Part shown: positions 25,828-36,156 of the stretch, piece after piece
Layout: each line of letters starts with the position of its first letter
Numbering within the stretch: position 1 is the stretch's first letter
From: Streptomyces sp. G-G2
Lineage (GTDB): Bacteria; Actinomycetota; Actinomycetes; Streptomycetales; Streptomycetaceae
Assembly (NCBI RefSeq): GCF_030063135.1
Contig: NZ_JASISO010000013.1
Coordinates: 62,001-126,000 of the forward strand
DNA: 64,000 nt
Direction: 5' to 3'
The notes under the pieces: generated by a model
Databases searched by the model: none
The model's input: the letters and a program-made list of their open reading frames with translations, nothing else
Told to the model about the DNA's origin: nothing
Position numbers and translations under genes: made by a program

Positions 25828-26777
25828 GGGTTCACCGCCATCCCCCGGTCCCCGACCAGGTGCAGGTAGACCTCCTCCAGGCTCGGCCGGCCGGTGGCGA
25901 GGGAGGTCACCCCGGCGTCGACCAGCAGCCGCAGCACCGCTCGGGTGGCGTCGGTGTCCCGCGTCTCGATCCGCAGCCGGCCGGACCCCGCCGACTCGAC
26001 CGACACCACGCCGGGCAGCCGCCCGAGCGCCTCGGCGGCCCGCTCGGGCACCGGGCCCGCCTCCACCCGCTCGTGGTGTGAGATGAGCGCGCCGATCTCG
26101 GAGGGCGCCTTCGTGGCGACGATCCGGCCCCGGTCGACGAGCGAGACCCGGTCGCAGACCGCCTCCGCCTCGGCCATGTCGTGCGTGGTGAGCAGAACGG
26201 TCCGCCCGTCCTCCCGCAACTCGCCGACCAGCGCGCGGAAGTCGTGGGCGGCGACCGGGTCCATGCCGACGGTGGGTTCGTCGAGGACGAGCAGCCGCGG
26301 ATCGGCGACCAGGCCGCGGGCCAGGTGCAGGCGCTGCTTCATCCCCCGCGAGAGGGTGTCGACCCGGTCCCCGGCGCGGTCCGCGAGGCCCATCCGCTCC
26401 AGCAGCGCGTCGGTGCGCCCGCGCAGCGTGGAGCCGTGCAGCCCGTACAGCGCGGCCCAGAACCGGATGTTCTCCCGGACGGTGAGCCGGCTGTAGAGGC
26501 CGCGGTCGCCGCCGAAGACGATGCCGATGGACTGCTTGACCCGGCCCGCGTCCCGGACGACGTCCAGGCCCATCACCTCGGCGGTGCCGGAGGTGGGGAG
26601 CAGGATCGTCGACAGGATCCGGCACAGGGTGGTCTTCCCCGCGCCGTTGGGCCCCAACAGGCCGTACACCTCGCCGCGTTCGACCGTCAGGTCCACCCCG
26701 TCCAGGGCGCTTACGTCGTTCCCCGTCTTCGGGGCCCGGTACTGGCGGGTCAGCGCCCGGGTCAGTACCGCCGTCAC
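25824..26777 (-). CDS. ABC exporter ATP-binding protein (DrrA type)
   Basis: Cytoplasmic ATPase of 317 residues of the DrrA/daunorubicin-resistance type. Walker A GLLGPNGAGKTTL, the Q-loop region, signature DTLSRGMKQRLHLARGLV, Walker B LLVLDEPTVGMDP and the switch histidine in LLTTHDMAEAE are all intact. The C-terminal extension ending in SLEEVYLHLVGDRG is typical of exporters paired with ABC-2 permeases. The ATG at 26777 overlaps the upstream nucleotidyltransferase stop by 4 nt (ATGA). It powers the two permeases encoded next and may confer self-resistance or export of the product. Confidence 0.95.
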   Translation of the reverse strand: MTAVLTRALTRQYRAPKTGNDVSALDGVDLTVERGEVYGLLGPNGAGKTTLCRILSTILLPTSGTAEVMGLDVVRDAGRVKQSIGIVFGGDRGLYSRLTVRENIRFWAALYGLHGSTLRGRTDALLERMGLADRAGDRVDTLSRGMKQRLHLARGLVADPRLLVLDEPTVGMDPVAAHDFRALVGELREDGRTVLLTTHDMAEAEAVCDRVSLVDRGRIVATKAPSEIGALISHHERVEAGPVPERAAEALGRLPGVVSVESAGSGRLRIETRDTDATRAVLRLLVDAGVTSLATGRPSLEEVYLHLVGDRGMAVNP

Positions 26778-27865
26778 GCCGACTCCCCGGCGAGGCCGTC
26801 GAGTTCGCGCAGGGCCGCGTCGTACTGCTCCTGCCCGACCAGCTCCCCGGTGACCAGCAGGTAGTCCCCGACCGGCGTGAGCAGCAGGGCCTCGTCCCCG
26901 CCGAAGCGGTGCACCCGGGCCCGCTCCCAGCCGGCGCGCGCCGCGAGCTGCTCCTCGGTCCGTCGCAGCGGCATGCCGTAGAGCGGCACTCCGGCCGCCA
27001 GGGCCGCCTCGGCGCCGGGTGCGAGGGGCGCGTCGGCGGGCACGGCGGCGCGGCGCGCGCGCTCCGCGTCGGCCGCCGCCGCCAGGGCGTCGCCGACCAG
27101 CGGGGCCAGGGCGCCCAGCGGTGCCTTCTCCTGCGCGTACGCGAGCAACTCGGCCAGTTCCGGGGCCAGATGGTACAAGGACGCCGCCGCGACCAGCTCC
27201 GGGGGCGACAGGCCGGCCGACAGGTCCGCCGAGCGGCCGAGCTGGTGGAGGTCGATGGCGTCACGGGGATGGAACGGGCGCTGGAACCGCTCCTCCGCCA
27301 GCGCCAGCAGGTTCGATGTCAGCACGTCGGCGGGCATGACCGCCCGGATCGGCACCGCCCCCTGATCGCCGACCAGCGCCGCGGTGGCGACCTCCACCCG
27401 CAGCTCCGGATCGAGCAGCGGGTCCTCGGCGGGCCCGCTGAGGGTCACCACCACGTGCCGCTCCGGAGCGCCCAGCACGGACACGCCCACGTGCCGGGGC
27501 CGGTCCGCCATGAGCAGCCGGACCGCCCGCCACAGGTCGGGCTCGCCGACGGTGACCAGGTCCAGGTCGCCCTGGGGACGGAGCAGGTCCGGCGGGTAGG
27601 CGCGGGCCAGCAGGGGGCCCTTGACGGGCCGGACGGGCACCTCGGCGGCCACCCGCTCCAGGACCGCCTCGTAGTGGGCGGCCCGCCGCTGGGCACGGGC
27701 CAGCTCGCCGCGCGCCGCCTCGCTCATCGGGGCGCCCTCGCGGGCCAGCGCGGACAGGACCAGGTACGGCAGGGTGTAGTGCTGCTTGCGGGCGGCGAAC
27801 AGGAGATAGCCGGGGCCGAAGTCCTCGGAGACGTCCAGCACGTCGTACAACAGGGCCAGGTCCAT
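26774..27865 (-). CDS. Nucleotidyltransferase-family protein (NTP_transf_5-like)
   Basis: Protein of 363 residues matching the uncharacterised nucleotidyltransferase family Pfam NTP_transf_5. A Polbeta-like core is recognisable in VRPVKGPLLARAYPPDLLRP followed by QGDLDLVTVGEPDLWRAVRLL, with the Asp-Leu-Asp pair as candidate metal ligands. The helical remainder includes RPFHPRDAIDLHQLGRSADL. Such proteins occur in polysaccharide and peptide natural-product loci with unknown substrates. The ATG at 27865 lies one base after the GNAT stop (TGAGATG); an in-frame GTG at 27877 is less likely. It is the second nucleotidyltransferase-like protein of the operon, which points to nucleotidyl or phosphoryl transfer chemistry. 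Confidence 0.75.
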   Translation of the reverse strand: MDLALLYDVLDVSEDFGPGYLLFAARKQHYTLPYLVLSALAREGAPMSEAARGELARAQRRAAHYEAVLERVAAEVPVRPVKGPLLARAYPPDLLRPQGDLDLVTVGEPDLWRAVRLLMADRPRHVGVSVLGAPERHVVVTLSGPAEDPLLDPELRVEVATAALVGDQGAVPIRAVMPADVLTSNLLALAEERFQRPFHPRDAIDLHQLGRSADLSAGLSPPELVAAASLYHLAPELAELLAYAQEKAPLGALAPLVGDALAAAADAERARRAAVPADAPLAPGAEAALAAGVPLYGMPLRRTEEQLAARAGWERARVHRFGGDEALLLTPVGDYLLVTGELVGQEQYDAALRELDGLAGESA

Positions 27866-27866
27866 C

Positions 27867-28739
27867 TCAGGCAGCACCCTTCTCGGAGCGGGAGGGGGAG
27901 TCGGTGGCGGAGCCGGTCGGGCGCCGCCAGAAGACGTGGTCGGCCTCCCAGCCCCGGCTGCGCAGCGAGGCGACGATCCGGGCGCCCGGGTCGGCGTCGG
28001 TCCGGGGCGACGGGTGGACGACGTGCCCGAGCAGGGGGAGTTCCAGCCGCCGGGCGTGCGCGAGCGCCGCCGCCGTCAGCGCGGTGGCGGCCTCCCGGCG
28101 GGGCCCCTCCGGCAGGTCGACCAGCAGGTCGACGAGTTCCACGGCGCGGCGGTCGGTGACCTCGTCCTCGGCGTCGCACAGCAGGGTGGCGTGCCCGACC
28201 GCACGGCCGTCGAGGCAGACCACGTACGAGTGGCGGCCGGGGGCCGCGAGGCACTCGCGGGCCAGCTGCCCGGCGACCGCCGGGTCGGCCGTGGTGCCGA
28301 GGTCGGCGCTGCCGTGCACCATCGCCCGCACCAGCCAGTCGGCGACGGCCTCCTCCTCCGACGGCTCGGCGGGCCGGACGCGCAGCCCCGAGCCGGCGTC
28401 CGTACCGGTCGCCGGGGCGTCGGCGCCGGCCGGGTGGTACAGGTAGCTCAGCTCGCGCCGCCAGGGATCGTCGAGCGGGACGGACGCGGGGGCGCGGACG
28501 ACGACCGAGGCCGCCCGCGGATCCTCGCCGAGGGCCTGGTCGACCAGGCCGGCCAGCCACTGCGGGTCGGCCAGCAGCTCCTCGTCGCCGTACTCGACCA
28601 GGAACCGGCGCTCGTCCAGCAGCGGGTCGTGGTGCATCCCCGCCACGTACCGCAGGCCCCGTACCCGGTGCAGCAGTCCCGCGTCGGCCGCCTCGGCGAG
28701 GTAGCGCCCGGACGCGGCCGCCGCCCCCAGGGCGCTCAC
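27867..28739 (-). CDS. GNAT-family acetyltransferase with N-terminal extension
   Basis: Protein of 290 residues. The C-terminal half is a GNAT fold: LRVRPAEPSEEEAVADWLVRAM, then SYVVCLDGRAVGHATLLCD, VELVDLLVDLPEGPRREAATALTAAALAHAR and a final strand-helix. The N-terminal half (about 1-100), with VRGLRYVAGMHHDPLLDERR, has no motif I recognise and could be a degenerate second GNAT copy. Acetyl-CoA binding would occur around the EGPRREAA turn, but the canonical Q/RxxGxG/A is not perfect. The GTG at 28739 overlaps the peptidase stop (GTGA). It could acylate the peptide product, for maturation or for self-protection. Confidence 0.75.
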   Translation of the reverse strand: MSALGAAAASGRYLAEAADAGLLHRVRGLRYVAGMHHDPLLDERRFLVEYGDEELLADPQWLAGLVDQALGEDPRAASVVVRAPASVPLDDPWRRELSYLYHPAGADAPATGTDAGSGLRVRPAEPSEEEAVADWLVRAMVHGSADLGTTADPAVAGQLARECLAAPGRHSYVVCLDGRAVGHATLLCDAEDEVTDRRAVELVDLLVDLPEGPRREAATALTAAALAHARRLELPLLGHVVHPSPRTDADPGARIVASLRSRGWEADHVFWRRPTGSATDSPSRSEKGAA

Positions 28740-29932
28740 GACGCCTCCGGGCGGACCACCGCGACCAGGTCGGCGCTCAGCTCGGCGGCCGCTCGGCGTA
28801 CGTCGTCGGCGCGGACGGCGGCGATCTCGTCCAGCTCGCGCGCCACGTCCCAGGGGACCGGGCGGGTCAGCGCGCGCATGGCCAGCAGCCGGGCGTGCTC
28901 CATCGGCGTCTCGGTGTCCAGGACCAGGCTCATCCGGACGTGCCTGCGCGCGGCGTCGAGGTCGGCGGCGGTCGGGCCGTCGGCCGCCAGCCGGGCCAGC
29001 TCGCGGGTGACGATCTCCACCGCCCCGGGGCCGTTGCCGGCGTCCACGCCGATCAGCACCCGCCAGGCCCCGGATTCGGTGTAACCCCGGTCCCACGCCT
29101 GGAAGGAGTACGCCAGGCCGGCCGCGACCCGCAGCTCGCGGTACAGCACCGAGGAGGCGTTCGCCCCCAGCAGGTTGGCGAGCACCGCGTACCGGTGGCG
29201 GTTGGTCTCGGCGAGTCCGGCGGAGCGCCCGCCGACGGCCACCCAGCCGAAGCCCGCCGGCCAGGCGGGCTCGGCGGCCCGGACCGGACCCAGCGGCGCG
29301 GCGGGTGTGGCGGCCCGGGCGGCGGCGGCCTCGGAGCGGCCGTCTGCCAGTCCGGCCAGCGGGCCCGGCAGCCGCGGGCCGACCACGGCCACCGCGATCG
29401 GGGCGGCCAGGAACTGCTCGCGGTGGCCGCGCGTCACCGCGTCGAGGTCGAGCGCGAGTACCTCCCGCGTCGTCCCGCCGACGGGGCGGCCCAGCGGGTG
29501 GCCGGGGAAGAGGGTGCCGAGGAAGGCGTCCTGGACCACGTCGGCCGGATCGGCCTCGGCGGCGGCGAGTTCCTGGAGCACAGCGGAGCGCTCCGTCTCC
29601 AGGGTGGCCTCGTCCAGCGCCGGGCTGAGCACCCCGCGCAGCAGCAGCTCGGCGACCTGGTCCGCGTCCTCGGCGTCGACCTGCGCGTAGAACAACATGT
29701 GTTCGAGCCCGGTCTCGGCGTTGGCGTTGCCGCCCCGGCTCTCGATGTGCTGGACGAGCGGGGCGCCGCCGGTCACCGGCGCCGACATCAGCAGGTGCTC
29801 CAGCATGTGGGCCAGACCGCCGCGGCCCGCCGGATCGTGGCGGGATCCGTACGCCACGCCGACGCAGATGCTGGTGGTCCGCAGCCGTTCGTCGACGGCG
29901 AGGACCAGGGGGATCCGATCGACAGGGATCAT
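28736..29932 (-). CDS. M16-family zinc peptidase
   Basis: Insulinase-like M16 metallopeptidase of 398 residues. The inverted zinc motif HxxEH is intact as AHMLEHLLM (His42, Glu45, His46). A downstream ETERSAVLQEL helix supplies the expected third Glu ligand. The second, inactive-type half contains ELRVAAGLAYSFQAWDRGYTESG. M16 enzymes such as PqqF cut short unfolded peptides, so in this operon it may remove residues from the 19-residue peptide. The ATG at 29932 shares a base with the upstream stop codon (TGATG) and follows AAGGAAA. At under 400 residues it resembles single-chain bacterial M16B members that dimerise. Confidence 0.9.
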   Translation of the reverse strand: MIPVDRIPLVLAVDERLRTTSICVGVAYGSRHDPAGRGGLAHMLEHLLMSAPVTGGAPLVQHIESRGGNANAETGLEHMLFYAQVDAEDADQVAELLLRGVLSPALDEATLETERSAVLQELAAAEADPADVVQDAFLGTLFPGHPLGRPVGGTTREVLALDLDAVTRGHREQFLAAPIAVAVVGPRLPGPLAGLADGRSEAAAARAATPAAPLGPVRAAEPAWPAGFGWVAVGGRSAGLAETNRHRYAVLANLLGANASSVLYRELRVAAGLAYSFQAWDRGYTESGAWRVLIGVDAGNGPGAVEIVTRELARLAADGPTAADLDAARRHVRMSLVLDTETPMEHARLLAMRALTRPVPWDVARELDEIAAVRADDVRRAAAELSADLVAVVRPEAS

Positions 29933-32154
29933 CACGAATTTCCTTGGGGTGAGAGGGAGGAGAGGCGGGAGAGGGATGAGCGGCCGAGGTGGGCGGCCCG
30001 CTCGAGTTCCTGCGCGCAGAGCGCGGTGATCCGCTCGGCGAGCGCGGCGGGCGGCGCACCCCCCGTACGCGGTCCGGGGCCCGGTACGGCCGCCGCGAAG
30101 CGGGCGCAGAACAGGGCGTCCGCGAGCTGTCCGGCGGCGAGCAGGCCGCGGGCGTCGGCCAGGGCGCGGTGGTCGGCCCCGGTCACCGCGCCCGCCTCCC
30201 CGAGCGCCGCCCGGACCCGCTCCTCGTCCGGCTCGCCCAGCTGCCAGGCCTCCCGCAGTACGTCCCACAGCTGCGGCCGCGCGGCCGAACGGAGATCGGC
30301 CGGAACCCACTTGGCCTTGTGGAAACGCGTCGGCCCGGTGGCCAGCACCAGGCGGGCCAGGTCGTAGGCGGCGCCCCGGACCTCGTCCCAACCGGGCCCG
30401 TCGCCCGCCCCTCGCCCCGGCGCCACCCGGCGCCGCACCGCGGACAGGGCCTCCGCCAGCAGGGCGGCCGGTACGCGCTGTGCGGCGGCCCGCTCGGCGA
30501 GGCGCGGCGCGTGCCCCTCGGGGTCCAGCAGGACCAGCCCGCCGAGCCGCGCGGCGGCGCCGAGCCGCTCCGAGGCCGCGTCGAACGAGTCGGCCGCCTC
30601 GTCGTCGAGCCCGCGCGTCAGGTGCTCCGCCTCGTCCAGCGTGAGGTGCTCGACGGACACCTCCACCCCGTCCACCGTGCGCCGCGTCGCCGGCCGTCCG
30701 GCGGCGCCCGGCTCCGGCCGGTCGAGGACCAGCAGGTTCAGATCGGAGTCCGGGCAGGCGCGGTTGCGGCCCACCGAACCGGTCGCGAGCACCGCGACGG
30801 CGCCGGGCTCCCGGCCGAGTTCCCCGGCCAGCCGCCAGGCGATGTCCACCCGGCGGACGCTCTCGGCGCTCCCCGGGAAATCGTCCACCTCGCAGAGGCG
30901 GGCGGCGGTCAGCGCGGCGGCCGCCGCCTCGGCCCCGAGCCCGTCGGTGAGGGTGGCCACCGCCCGGCGCCGCCCGCCGTGTTCGAGGAACGGGCGGGCC
31001 AGGACGGTGTCCGGGGCCAGCCCGGACGCCCGCAGCGCCTGCCCGGCGGCGGTCCCGTCGGGTCGCAGCCCGAACCAGGTCCGCGCGTCCTGGAGCGCCT
31101 CGATCGCCCCGTTGCTCAGGTGGACCCCGTTGTTGGTGCGGCGCACCGGCTCGCCCGCGGGACCGCTCAGCGGGTAGAGGCCCGCCAGCGCGTCTCCGCG
31201 CAGGCTGCCGGGCAGCGCCCGGGCCGGGTCGGTGACCCCGCAGAACTCGCGGCGCACCCGCGCCCAGGGCAGTGGCCGCGCCCCCGCGGGGGCCACCAGG
31301 ACGGCGACCGCCCGGTGGCCGGTGTCCTCCAACTGCCCCAGCACACCGGGCATGTGCGGGTTGATCACGACCACGGCCGGCTCCGCCGGGTGCGCCGGAT
31401 CCTTGTAGACGTTGACGAAGAGGCAGTCACCGATCTCGTTCGGGCCGTCCACCGCACCGCTGTTGAGCCCGTGCTGCTCCGCCGAGGCCGTGCTCCACCC
31501 CTCCAGCCTCGCCACCGACAGCCGTCCGCCCACGAGCAGGTCGTAGGCGCACACCACGGCGAGGTCCTGCGGCCGGGCACCGAACCGGTCGCGGAACTCG
31601 GGCCGGTCGTACACCCGTAGGAAGGCGATCCGCTCCTCGGCGGTCAGCGTCCCGCGCCGGGCCAGCTCGGTGTGCGGCAGGTAGTGGTCGTCGGCCAGGC
31701 GGCCGCCGACGATCTCCTCGTCCTCCAGTACGCGCGCACGGTCCGCCCGGTAGCCGCAGTCGGCCAGCCGCCGCGCCAGCTCGCGCAGCGTCGTGGCGCC
31801 CACCGCCATCCCCGGCTTGAACAGGACCACTCCGGCCGCGTCGACCGGGCCGGGCGGCGCGTCGGGATGCCGCCACAGGCCGGTGCGCAGGACGGACTCC
31901 AGGCCGGGGGAGGCGCACGCGTCGGCGTCGGGCACCCGGCGCAGCTCCCGGCGGACCACCGAGGCCGCCCACCAGGACGCGTCGCAGGCGAGTCCGTCGG
32001 GGACGGTGAGTGCAAGGTCGCGCCCCGGGCCGTGGGCGCGTACCTCGGTGAGCCCGTCGCCGGCCGGGGTCACGGTCAGACCGTCGGCCGCGCCCGAGAG
32101 CCGGGCCAGCAGCCGGTCGGCGTCCAGCTTCCCCGAGATCGTGAAGGTGCTCAC
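29932..32154 (-). CDS. NDP-kinase-like domain fused to a Polbeta-type nucleotidyltransferase
   Basis: Protein of 740 residues with unusual architecture. Residues about 105-362 resemble a nucleoside diphosphate kinase enlarged by an insertion: the first strand is VVLFKPGMAVGATTLREL (Lys113). The C-terminal part reads FCGVTDPARALPGSLRGDAL, then RRTNNGVHLSNGAIEALQDA, in which His345 occupies the phospho-histidine position of the NxxHxS signature. Residues about 430-560 form a MNT/GlnD-type nucleotidyltransferase with ATGSVGRNRACPDSDLNLLV (Gly459-Ser460 and Asp469-x-Asp471). The rest is helical. The GTG at 32154 overlaps the aminotransferase stop (GTGA). I infer that it activates and transfers a nucleotide or phosphate. 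I do not know this fusion from a described enzyme. Confidence 0.7.
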   Translation of the reverse strand: MSTFTISGKLDADRLLARLSGAADGLTVTPAGDGLTEVRAHGPGRDLALTVPDGLACDASWWAASVVRRELRRVPDADACASPGLESVLRTGLWRHPDAPPGPVDAAGVVLFKPGMAVGATTLRELARRLADCGYRADRARVLEDEEIVGGRLADDHYLPHTELARRGTLTAEERIAFLRVYDRPEFRDRFGARPQDLAVVCAYDLLVGGRLSVARLEGWSTASAEQHGLNSGAVDGPNEIGDCLFVNVYKDPAHPAEPAVVVINPHMPGVLGQLEDTGHRAVAVLVAPAGARPLPWARVRREFCGVTDPARALPGSLRGDALAGLYPLSGPAGEPVRRTNNGVHLSNGAIEALQDARTWFGLRPDGTAAGQALRASGLAPDTVLARPFLEHGGRRRAVATLTDGLGAEAAAAALTAARLCEVDDFPGSAESVRRVDIAWRLAGELGREPGAVAVLATGSVGRNRACPDSDLNLLVLDRPEPGAAGRPATRRTVDGVEVSVEHLTLDEAEHLTRGLDDEAADSFDAASERLGAAARLGGLVLLDPEGHAPRLAERAAAQRVPAALLAEALSAVRRRVAPGRGAGDGPGWDEVRGAAYDLARLVLATGPTRFHKAKWVPADLRSAARPQLWDVLREAWQLGEPDEERVRAALGEAGAVTGADHRALADARGLLAAGQLADALFCARFAAAVPGPGPRTGGAPPAALAERITALCAQELERAAHLGRSSLSRLSSLSPQGNS

Positions 32155-33422
32155 CCGCCGACCATTTCTTCCTGGGTCCGTACGACGGCGTGCGCCGCGT
32201 GCTCCAGGGTCTCCTCGATGACCTCGTCGTCGTGGACGGCGGAGACGAACCAGTTGTGCATGGGGTGCACGAACGACCCCCGGGCCGCCATGTGGACGCT
32301 GAAGCGGCGCATCCAGAGGAACTCCTCGTCGCCGTCCACGGAGAGGGTGGGCATGGTGGCCGGACCGGTCACCCGCAGCGGGACGCCGTGCAGTTCGCCG
32401 AGCGCGGCCAGGCCCGCCACCAGCTTCCCGCCCGCGGTGTGCATCCGCTCGATGCCGCCGTCGTCCTTCAGCAGCCGCAGGTTGGCGATCGCGCCGGCCA
32501 TCGCGGAGCCCGAGTTCCAGTACGTGCCGGCCACGAAGACGGTGGAGGCGGCCTCGCGCAGCGCCTCGGTGCCGGTGACGGCGGCGATCGGCCAGCCGTT
32601 CGCCATCGCCTTGGAGAACGCCACCAGGTCCGGCCGGTAGCCGAAGTAGGCGTGCGAGCCGCGCATGTCGAGGTGGAAACCGGCCCGGACGTCGTCCGAG
32701 ACCAGCAGGGCTCCCGCGCGGTCGCAGTGCTCGCGCAGGGCCTTCAGCCACGCCGGGTCCGGCAGCGCGGCGGCTCCCGGCACCGGGTGCTGGAAGGGGG
32801 TGATGACGACGGCGGCCAGCTCGGCGCCGCGCTCGGCGAACAGCCGGTCCAGGCCCTCGACGTCGTTCCAGGCGACGCTCACCACGTCGTGGGAGTCGGA
32901 GGGCGGGCGGCCCTCGCCCGGGTTGCACCAAGCGCACCAGCCATGCGAGCCGTGGTAGGCGCCCTCCACGCAGGCCACCAGGGTGCGCCCGGTGTGTGCC
33001 CGCGCGGTCAGCAGGGCGATCCAGGTGGCGTCCGAACCGCTCTTGCCCCAGGCCGCCCAGGCTGCTCCGTCCACCGTGTCCACGAGCAGCTCGGCCAACT
33101 CCACGGATCGGCCGGTGGCCTGGCTGAGGCACTCGCCCAGCCGGGACTGCTCGTGCACGGCCGCGTCGACCTCGGCGCGGGCGTACCCGTTGACCATGGT
33201 GCCGAAGCCGCAGATGTAGTCGACGTACCAGTTGCCGTCGACGTCCCTCAGCCGGGGGCCCTCGCCGCGCTCGGCGAACCAGGCGTACTCGGCGGGGTCG
33301 AACACGGCGGGGAACTTGTTGTGCCCCCACACGCCGCCGGGGATCACCCGCTCGGCACGTGCCAGCAGCTTCTGTGAGGCGGCGTACCGCCCCTGTGCGC
33401 TCTCGTGTGCGCTGTCGTTCAT
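32151..33422 (-). CDS. Class-III aminotransferase (glutamate-1-semialdehyde aminomutase-like)
   Basis: PLP enzyme of 423 residues, of the subgroup that includes glutamate-1-semialdehyde 2,1-aminomutase. VIPGGVWGHNKFP near the N-terminus, GSDATWIALLTARAHTGR, CVEGAYHGSHGW, LLVSDDVRAGFH and LVAFSKAMANGWPIAAVTG with the Schiff-base lysine are in order and correctly spaced. It is not part of a haem gene cluster, so a specialised substrate is likely. The ATG at 33422 follows GAGGAG. The downstream gene overlaps by 4 nt. It could form or remove an amino group on the peptide terminus or on a side-chain-derived aldehyde; this is speculative. Confidence 0.88.
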   Translation of the reverse strand: MNDSAHESAQGRYAASQKLLARAERVIPGGVWGHNKFPAVFDPAEYAWFAERGEGPRLRDVDGNWYVDYICGFGTMVNGYARAEVDAAVHEQSRLGECLSQATGRSVELAELLVDTVDGAAWAAWGKSGSDATWIALLTARAHTGRTLVACVEGAYHGSHGWCAWCNPGEGRPPSDSHDVVSVAWNDVEGLDRLFAERGAELAAVVITPFQHPVPGAAALPDPAWLKALREHCDRAGALLVSDDVRAGFHLDMRGSHAYFGYRPDLVAFSKAMANGWPIAAVTGTEALREAASTVFVAGTYWNSGSAMAGAIANLRLLKDDGGIERMHTAGGKLVAGLAALGELHGVPLRVTGPATMPTLSVDGDEEFLWMRRFSVHMAARGSFVHPMHNWFVSAVHDDEVIEETLEHAAHAVVRTQEEMVGG

Positions 33423-33465
33423 CAGTTCTCCTCGACCTCGGCCGGTGGTGGGGTGCGGTGGCGGG

Positions 33466-34422
33466 TCAGCCGCGGACGCAGGGGCGCAGCCGCTCGACGG
33501 CGCCGGGAAACTGCCGGGCCAGGTCGTCGGCCCGGGCTACGGACTGGTCCCGGTAGTCGAAACCGGGGGCGACTATCTCGCTGATCAGCCCGTGGGAGAC
33601 GCCCTCCGGGAGCCGGCTGGCCTTCCACCAGCCGCCGGGGCAGGTGAACACCAGGACCTGGCCGGCCCCGGCGTCCTCACCCATGACCACCTCGTGCACC
33701 ACGCCGTCGGGCGAGAGCAGCTGGTAGTGGATGGGGCCGCCCGCGTTCAGGAAGTGCGTGATGTGGGCGTTGTTGAGGTGCAGGTACCCGATCGGCGAGT
33801 CCCGGTCGAGCAGGTAGTGGATCGTGTTGGCCAGGGGGCGCGTGCCCCGGCCGGTCTCCAGCGTCCCGGCGGACTCGTAGTACTGGCGGAAGTAGCCGCC
33901 CTCGATGTGCGGTTCGAGCCCCAGGGCCTTGTCCAGCGGCCGCCCGTCCGACGCGGCGGCCGGCACGGTCGCCTCCGGCAGCTCCGGCCAGGCGGTGTCC
34001 CGCGCACCCTCCTCGAAGGCGATTGCGGGTACGAGGGCCTCGCTCCAGAGCCCGGCCCCACCGGCCGCCAGTTCCAGGGCGTACCAGCGGCCCGCGGGCA
34101 CGGTCAGCTGGAACGGGTCGCCGGTGGCGGGGAACCCGCCGAGGGGGCGGCCCTCGGGCCGGCCCTCCCCGTCCCGGGTCCACAGCAGCAGCACGGTGTC
34201 CGGACCGTGCGGGGGATGGCGTACGAGGACGGTGTCCGCCTCCGCGCGCCGCCAGCCGGTGCGGGGCGCCTCGGCGCCCAGCAGCCGGGTGCGGAAGGAC
34301 ATCACCCGGCGCTCCAGCGGGGCGCCGTCGTACGCGTCGTGCGCGCCCGGGCTCGCGGCCCAGCCGCCGTCGGCGGTGGGCTCGAGGTCCAGGAGGCGTA
34401 CCAGGTCGTCGGTTCGATACAT
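33466..34422 (-). CDS. Cupin protein with two DUF985-like repeats
   Basis: Protein of 318 residues. The C-terminal half is a clear DUF985 cupin: LGLEPHIEGGYFRQYYESAG, then ANTIHYLLDRDSPIGYLHLN, HFLNAGGPIHYQLLSPDG, GGWWKASRLPEGVSHGLI and SEIVAPGFDYRD. The N-terminal half (LVRLLDLEPTADGGWAASPG, then DTVLVRHPPHG and GRWYALELAAGG) looks like a degenerate first copy of the same domain. DUF985 members are small sugar-epimerase-like cupins of unknown reaction. The ATG at 34422 lies 45 nt after ahcY and the next start is 43 nt after its stop, the only two real gaps in the operon. Confidence 0.8.
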   Translation of the reverse strand: MYRTDDLVRLLDLEPTADGGWAASPGAHDAYDGAPLERRVMSFRTRLLGAEAPRTGWRRAEADTVLVRHPPHGPDTVLLLWTRDGEGRPEGRPLGGFPATGDPFQLTVPAGRWYALELAAGGAGLWSEALVPAIAFEEGARDTAWPELPEATVPAAASDGRPLDKALGLEPHIEGGYFRQYYESAGTLETGRGTRPLANTIHYLLDRDSPIGYLHLNNAHITHFLNAGGPIHYQLLSPDGVVHEVVMGEDAGAGQVLVFTCPGGWWKASRLPEGVSHGLISEIVAPGFDYRDQSVARADDLARQFPGAVERLRPCVRG

Positions 34423-34467
34423 GTGTGCGTGCGTCCCCAGGGGATCGGAAGGGCGGATGGCGTTGCG

Positions 34468-35991
<1,524 letters not shown>

Positions 35992-36029
35992 GGGGCCCTC
36001 CCCTATTCGGTGGTCGTCCTTGGAGGGTG

Positions 36030-36147
36030 GTTGCCGCGGCGAGCACGGCTCAAGGGGTTGCCCGTTGCCCGATCGGATTGGCAACTGTTTCGCGCCCGGA
36101 AGACAGAGGGACGGTGCTCCGTTGTCGCGTTGCCAGAATCAGGCAAC
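36030..36147. promoter_or_regulatory. Array of six GTTGCC/GGCAAC boxes in the divergent promoter region
   Basis: GTTGCC occurs at 36030-36035, 36057-36062, 36064-36069 and 36129-36134; GGCAAC occurs at 36080-36085 and 36142-36147. They make two palindromes, GTTGCC-N10-GGCAAC (36064-36085) and GTTGCC-N7-GGCAAC (36129-36147), plus two extra half-sites. The array lies between ahcY and the peptide gene and is the best candidate operator for the whole cluster. Confidence 0.7.
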
Positions 36148-36156
36148 CCCTTCCCC

